18,356 nt of DNA from SZUA-287 sp036397975 (GTDB taxonomy: Bacteria > Bacteroidota > Ignavibacteria > UBA10030 > UBA6906), in the NCBI GenBank assembly GCA_036397975.1, contig DASWHW010000075.1:1-18356 (forward strand). The letters are read 5' to 3'. Both the position numbers and the translations under genes were made by a program. This document shows, piece after piece, positions 14,249 through 18,356 of this stretch (position 1 is the stretch's first letter; each line of letters begins with the position of its first letter). The notes under the pieces were generated by a model. That model had not been told where the DNA came from. It saw nothing but the letters and a program-made list of their open reading frames with translations, and ran no database searches.

Positions 14249-14534
14249 AGCAACTCCTTGTGTCGCCGTATTGTGCTCTCGGTGAACGGCAGAGTTTCGT
14301 GAATATATTGTTTGCGGATGACGCTGCACGGTGAAGTCTTCTTTTAGAGCGCAGGCGTCCGTGCCAGCCTTGGTGGGATAATATAGGAATAGCAACGCAT
14401 TCTTGCCACCATTTGTTCGCGGAACCCATTGCGCCCCAACATGGATTTTCACACCTTACCGACACGAATGAACACTCCACTCTGCTTCTGACCATAAATT
14501 TTCCGGTTCGTCTCACAGCCAACAGGACACCACA
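14249..14534. promoter_or_regulatory. Divergent intergenic region, 286 bases
   Basis: The region lies between the minus-strand unknown gene and the plus-strand symporter gene and should carry promoters for both. A TA-rich spot, GATAATATAGG, lies near 14379-14389, and AATATATTG near 14301-14309, either of which could contribute a -10 element, but no spacing-consistent -35 partner was found. No riboswitch or terminator-like hairpin was noticed. Confidence 0.3.
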
Positions 14535-15881
14535 ATGCAAGAGCAGCTCCTTGGTTACCTCAATGCAATCAATGATTTTGTGTGGGGCGTGCCGTTGCTG
14601 GTGCTGTTGGTGGGCACAGGAGTTTATCTCACCATCCGTTTGCGCGGGTTGCAGTTTCGGGCACTCTGGTATTCGCTCTGGCTCGCGCTCGTAAAGAGAA
14701 AAGAAGAGGGAGATTCCCCCGGGGACATTACGCACTTTCAAGCCTTGATGACGGCGCTGGCTGCAACGGTCGGTACCGGCAACATCGCCGGAGTTGCAAC
14801 GGCAATCGCGATCGGCGGACCAGGTGCGCTCTTCTGGATGTGGGTGACCGGACTCGTTGGCATGGCGACAAAGTATGCCGAGGCGTTCCTCGGCGTCAAG
14901 TATCGCGTCACCGATGCGAACGGCACGATGAGCGGTGGACCGATGTACTACATCGCCAACGGCCTCGGATGGAAATGGCTCGGGTGGCTCTTCGCGCTCT
15001 TTGCTTCCATCGCTGCATTCGGCATTGGCAACATGGTACAATCCAATTCCGTCGCGGACGCGGTACAAGGTGCGTTTGGGATTCCAGTGTGGATCACTGG
15101 AATTGTTCTGGCGGTGAGCACTGCGCTTGTAATCCTGGGCGGCATTAAGAGCATCGGGCGGGTGACAGAATTTCTGGTGCCGTTCATGATCGTCTTCTAC
15201 ATGCTCGCCGCAATCGTCGTGACCATTCTGAACTATGAAGGCATCCCGGCGATCTTCCAGTACGTCTTCATGGATGCGTTCAACCCTTCAGCCGCGGCAG
15301 GAGGATTTCTCGGTGCAAGCGTGATGCTCACGGTCCGCATGGGGGTTGCGCGCGGCGTCTTCTCCAATGAGTCGGGACTTGGCAGCGCGTCCATTGCAGC
15401 AGCCGCAGCGCAAACAAAACATCCGGTCACACAGGCCCTCGTGTCGATGACGCAGACATTTATCGACACGATTGTCGTCTGCAGCTTTACCGGATTCGTC
15501 ATCATCTCTTCCGGTGCATGGTCAACCGGACTCACCGGTGCGGAGCTAACGACGGTCGCGTTCAGTCACGGACTTCCGGGCAACTGGGGGGGTATCATCG
15601 TTGCCCTTGGCATTATTTTCTTCGCATACTCGACAATCCTCGGCTGGAGTTACTACGGCGAAAAATCCCTCGCTTACCTGGTCGGGGAAAAGTTTGCGAA
15701 GCCGTATCGGATTCTTTTCTGCGTGTTTGTCTTCGTTGGTGCCGTCGTCCGCCTCGATCTTGTCTGGGCTCTTTCAGACGTCATGAACGGCCTGATGGCA
15801 TTTCCGAACCTGATCGGTCTCATCGGCCTTGCCGGTATCGTGGCCGCAGAGTCGCGAGCCTATTTCGCAAGCAAGAAGTGA
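14535..15881 (+). CDS. Sodium:alanine/glycine symporter, AGCS (AlsT) family
   Basis: The 448-residue multi-pass inner-membrane protein matches the alanine-or-glycine:cation symporter family, which imports small neutral amino acids with Na+ or H+. Visible family motifs are ALAATVGTGNIAGVATAIAI (75-93), GGPGALFWMW with TKYAEAFLGVKYR, MSGGPMYYI (132-140), and the signature MGVARGVFSNESGLGSASIA (269-288). There are about ten hydrophobic helices, and the length is normal for the family (450-480). AGGA about 8 bases before the ATG supports the start. A second permease gene begins 13 bases downstream and is likely co-transcribed. Substrate choice among alanine, glycine and others cannot be read from the sequence. 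Confidence 0.94.
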   Translation: MQEQLLGYLNAINDFVWGVPLLVLLVGTGVYLTIRLRGLQFRALWYSLWLALVKRKEEGDSPGDITHFQALMTALAATVGTGNIAGVATAIAIGGPGALFWMWVTGLVGMATKYAEAFLGVKYRVTDANGTMSGGPMYYIANGLGWKWLGWLFALFASIAAFGIGNMVQSNSVADAVQGAFGIPVWITGIVLAVSTALVILGGIKSIGRVTEFLVPFMIVFYMLAAIVVTILNYEGIPAIFQYVFMDAFNPSAAAGGFLGASVMLTVRMGVARGVFSNESGLGSASIAAAAAQTKHPVTQALVSMTQTFIDTIVVCSFTGFVIISSGAWSTGLTGAELTTVAFSHGLPGNWGGIIVALGIIFFAYSTILGWSYYGEKSLAYLVGEKFAKPYRILFCVFVFVGAVVRLDLVWALSDVMNGLMAFPNLIGLIGLAGIVAAESRAYFASKK

Positions 15882-15894
15882 GGCGTCTGTTCAA

Positions 15895-16635
15895 ATGACT
15901 GAGCCGTTCTCGCTTGCGCTCCTCTTCGGCGTTGGCATCATTGCCGGCTTCCTCAATGTTATAGCGGGAGGTGGCTCGACAATCGTGCTACCCCTGTTGA
16001 TCTTTATGGGCATGGATGCCGGTATTGCCAATGGCACCAACCGCGTCGGCATACTGATGCAGAATATTTCCGCCGTTACATCCTTTCATCAACGTGATCA
16101 TTCTGAATTTAACCAAAGCTTCAAGCTCTCACTGGCTGCATTGCCGGGCGCGATTGCCGGATCCTTGACGGCTGTCCGTGTGAGCGACGAGGTGTTTCAA
16201 CAAATCCTCGCTGTCGTGATGATCGGCGTTGTTATTACCATGCTTCTCCCCCAGCCGAAAAACAATACCGCTGATGGGACCCGCGCTTCTTGGTGGGTCT
16301 ATCCTGCAATGGTGGGCGTTGGCTTCTATGGCGGGTTTATTCAAGTAGGCGTTGGTTTTTTGTTCATGGCATCGCTCTATCACCTGATGCACATTTCGCT
16401 CGTCCGCGTGAACATGCATAAGGTGTTCATCGTGCTCATTTACTCGCTGCCGACGTTGCTGGTATTTTTTCTTACGGACAAGGTACAATGGATCCCCGGC
16501 ATTGCGCTTGGTGTCGGGAGCGCACTTGGTGGTTGGTGGGCTGCACATGTGTCTGTCAAAAAAGGAGACGCGTTCATCCGGGGACTTCTCATTGCTGCAA
16601 TACTTCTGATGGCTGCTAAGCTTCTTTTCTGGTAA
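15895..16635 (+). CDS. TauE/SafE (TSUP) family membrane permease
   Basis: The start is ATG 15895; an earlier in-frame start at 15829 would lie inside the symporter gene. The 246-residue protein has about eight hydrophobic segments arranged in two halves, each beginning with the family pattern: LLFGVGIIAGFLNVIAGGGS near the N-terminus and VGVGFYGGFIQVGVGFLFM in the middle. This is the TauE/SafE fold, whose members move sulfoacetate, sulfite, taurine-derived or other organic anions across the inner membrane. The specific substrate is unknown. It sits 13 bases after the symporter gene with GAGG as a rather distant ribosome site, and 23 bases before the next gene, so it is probably the middle of an operon. 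Confidence 0.9.
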   Translation: MTEPFSLALLFGVGIIAGFLNVIAGGGSTIVLPLLIFMGMDAGIANGTNRVGILMQNISAVTSFHQRDHSEFNQSFKLSLAALPGAIAGSLTAVRVSDEVFQQILAVVMIGVVITMLLPQPKNNTADGTRASWWVYPAMVGVGFYGGFIQVGVGFLFMASLYHLMHISLVRVNMHKVFIVLIYSLPTLLVFFLTDKVQWIPGIALGVGSALGGWWAAHVSVKKGDAFIRGLLIAAILLMAAKLLFW

Positions 16636-16658
16636 TCGAAGACAAATCAGGATTTCTC

Positions 16659-17333
16659 ATGCTCTTCTTTCTTTTCGTTCTAACACTATCTCTCTTTACT
16701 TCTGCCTGCGGCCAGGATGTCCGGCAAGAGAGAGAAGAACCTCTCTTCCGACGCAATCCGAATTACCGAACGCAGACAGAACTGTATGGCGTTTACAAGA
16801 CTCAGCGAGCAACCATCGTGATGCTGGGGAATTCGATAACGCAGAGAGTTGAATGGCAGGAACTGCTGGGACGTCCCGATGTGGTGAACAGGGGTATCGG
16901 CTCTGACGTGACCGAAGGATACCTGAACAGGCTCACCTACGTCTACGCCCTACAACCGCGCATTGTCTGCGTGATGGGAGGGATCAACGATCTCTACTCG
17001 AACGTTCCGGTCGAGACGGTGTTTCAGAACTATAAAACACTGCTGGAAGAACTCGGGGCGAACAAGATTATTCCTGTTGTACAGTCGACGCTTTTCGTCT
17101 CACCAAAGTGGAGAGACCACGAAACGAAGAACCGCGAAGTTGCCTTGCTGAATGGATTGCTCAAGCAGTACGCGGCAGAGAATAGAATAACATACCTCGA
17201 CGTTAATTCCATCCTTTCGCGAGATGGCGCTCTCCTGAACGAGTATACCTGGGATGGAGTGCACCTGACAGCATCGGGATATGCCCGTTGGAGAGACTTA
17301 CTCGAGCCGGTTCTGGCAGAACTGGAACGATGA
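16659..17333 (+). CDS. Exported SGNH/GDSL-family hydrolase
   Basis: The 224-residue product begins with a hydrophobic leader ending LFTSAC-GQ; Cys17 could be a lipoprotein cysteine, but the preceding residues are a poor lipobox. The four SGNH blocks are in order: MLGNSIT (Ser59, with GNS in place of the usual GDS), NRGIG (Gly79), GGIND (Asn110) and DGVH (Asp199 and His202). This set predicts an esterase, lipase or sugar deacetylase of the periplasm or cell surface. The length is typical of GDSL proteins acting on acetylated sugars or platelet-activating-factor-like esters. AGGA lies 6 bases before the ATG, and the gene follows the permease by 23 bases. The natural ester is not predictable. 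Confidence 0.9.
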   Translation: MLFFLFVLTLSLFTSACGQDVRQEREEPLFRRNPNYRTQTELYGVYKTQRATIVMLGNSITQRVEWQELLGRPDVVNRGIGSDVTEGYLNRLTYVYALQPRIVCVMGGINDLYSNVPVETVFQNYKTLLEELGANKIIPVVQSTLFVSPKWRDHETKNREVALLNGLLKQYAAENRITYLDVNSILSRDGALLNEYTWDGVHLTASGYARWRDLLEPVLAELER

Positions 17334-17481
17334 TGCGTGGTTATCTTTTTCCACACGAGAACCCCACGATAGTTGATGCATCACTCAGATTATCGACAAA
17401 GTTTGAAGCAACATTGAATCCATCACGGACAGTTCCTACATTGAACCCGCATTCCCTTTCCTATTCCACCACGGAGTCATA

Positions 17482-18356
17482 ATGAAATTCTTCTTGATTC
17501 GCACCATTGCATTCATGCTGCCCTCCATCGCCGTTGCGCAGGAAATTCCTCATGCAGTCGTCGGTGCCCTTATCTACCCTGTTGAAGGGAAGAAAATCGA
17601 AAACGGTGTCCTTGTTTTTGAGAGCGGAAAAGTAACGGCGATCGGTTCGCGTGAATCTGTCGTCATTCCCTCCGACGCAGCTATTATCGATGCCACCGGC
17701 AAGGTGATGGTTCCGGGATTTGTCGATACGCATTCGCATATTGGCGGCGGTTCCGGCGGTGATCGTTCGGCTGCGATGCATCCGGATGTTCGCATTCTCG
17801 ACGCAATCGACATCAGAAGCTCCTCCTTCAAGAAAGCACTCGCCGGCGGTATCACAACGGTGAACATTATGCCGGGATCAGGTCACTTGATGAGCGGCCA
17901 AACCGCGTACCTCAAACTTCGTGATGCACGAACTATTGAAGAGATGCTTTTCTGTAAGGGAGCGACAAGCGGGATTTGCGGCGGAATGAAAATGGCGAAC
18001 GGCACCAATTCCATTGGCGAGAAACCCTTTCCGGGAACGCGTGCGAAATCGGCTGCACTTGCACGCCAGCTATACGTGAGGGCACAAGAATACAAAGCAA
18101 AGATCGAAGCCGCCGAGGGAGATCCCGAGAAGATGCCCAAGCGCGATCTTGACATGGAAGCGCTCGTAGAAGTGTTGGAGGGAAAACGGATCGTACACCA
18201 TCATACACATCGTGCAGATGATATTCTTACCGTTCTCCGCCTGAAAGAGGAGTTTGGTTTTCGCCTCGTTCTTCATCACGTCAGCGAAGGGTGGAAAGTG
18301 GCAGAGGAAATCGCCCGAGCGAAAGTTCCCTGCTCGATCATCACGCTCGATTCACC
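17482..18356 (+). CDS. Exported amidohydrolase, 3' end outside window
   Basis: The frame opens at ATG 17482, 6 bases after GGAG, and stays open to the window end, giving 291 complete codons. A signal peptide is visible (about 1-19, SIAVA-QE). Then come the beta-sandwich strand of amidohydrolases (VLVFESGKVTAIG), the first metal motif GFVDTHSHIG (His84 and His86), AGGITTVNIMPGSG, and later histidines in VHHHTHRADDI (239-247) and LVLHHVSEGWK (262-272). This is the metal-dependent amidohydrolase superfamily near imidazolonepropionase-like and prolidase-like secreted enzymes. The substrate is probably a cyclic amide or peptide-like compound in the periplasm, but this is inferred. The C-terminal part with the final catalytic Asp is missing from view. 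It may follow the SGNH hydrolase in the same transcript across 148 bases with no other gene. Confidence 0.9.
   Translation, partial: MKFFLIRTIAFMLPSIAVAQEIPHAVVGALIYPVEGKKIENGVLVFESGKVTAIGSRESVVIPSDAAIIDATGKVMVPGFVDTHSHIGGGSGGDRSAAMHPDVRILDAIDIRSSSFKKALAGGITTVNIMPGSGHLMSGQTAYLKLRDARTIEEMLFCKGATSGICGGMKMANGTNSIGEKPFPGTRAKSAALARQLYVRAQEYKAKIEAAEGDPEKMPKRDLDMEALVEVLEGKRIVHHHTHRADDILTVLRLKEEFGFRLVLHHVSEGWKVAEEIARAKVPCSIITLDS

Noticed and set aside
14249..14452. Extended N-terminus of the minus-strand unknown gene to ATG 14452
   Set aside because: The downstream ATG at 14248 has a strong AAGGAG site, and the additional 68 residues look like non-coding sequence.
14157..15068. Long open frame of 303 codons on the minus strand opposite the symporter gene
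   Set aside because: It is Cys-, His- and Arg-rich with no recognisable domain, and overlaps a clearly conserved membrane transporter; it is a codon-bias shadow.
17334..17481. Possible small gene between the SGNH hydrolase and the amidohydrolase
   Set aside because: The only open frame starts inside the upstream gene and has no features; the stretch looks like plain intergenic sequence.

Overview
The window looks like a chromosomal stretch of a Gram-negative bacterium of the Fibrobacteres-Chlorobi-Bacteroidetes (FCB) superphylum, most plausibly an Ignavibacteria/Kapabacteria/Kryptonia-like lineage. The evidence is three secreted proteins ending in a type-A type IX secretion sorting domain with the QN(Y/F)PNPFN signature, a DUF5916 outer-membrane protein, several lipoproteins, and base composition near balanced. 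The exact taxon cannot be fixed from this sequence. No rRNA, tRNA, CRISPR array, transposase, integrase or phage gene was seen.

Layout. 1-297 is the 3' end of a methylglyoxal synthase gene, convergent with a large DUF5916 outer-membrane protein on the minus strand (354-2876). A divergent plus-strand operon follows: group 4-like glycosyltransferase, GNAT acetyltransferase and YdeI/OmdA-like protein, with 4-base start/stop overlaps. Next come a small membrane methyltransferase of the isoprenylcysteine methyltransferase type and a PP2C/SpoIIE-type phosphatase fused to a DksA/TraR-like zinc finger. From 6771 to 13215 lies a cell-envelope block: a minus-strand T9SS cargo protein built of four ~87-residue repeats, a T9SS cargo alpha/beta-hydrolase-like protein, a frame-broken DsrE/YchN gene, an acetolactate-decarboxylase-like lipoprotein, and a T9SS cargo arylsulfotransferase-like protein.

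The last third holds a small conserved-looking lipoprotein, a minus-strand soluble protein with an ankyrin-protein-associated N-terminal motif, then a plus-strand series: AGCS sodium:amino-acid symporter, TauE/SafE permease, SGNH/GDSL hydrolase, and an exported amidohydrolase cut by the window end. The four genes run in one direction with short gaps and may partly share transcription, around uptake and breakdown of small organic compounds.

I see no clear defence or other discrete novel system. The items most worth a second look are the DsrE/YchN gene broken at a run of six G, which restores to exactly 117 residues with one added base; the regular four-repeat surface protein; the exported acetolactate-decarboxylase homologue with a short C-terminus; the zinc-finger/phosphatase fusion with a Cys3His ligand set; a perfect 11-bp-arm palindrome; and a tandem heptamer repeat between genes.
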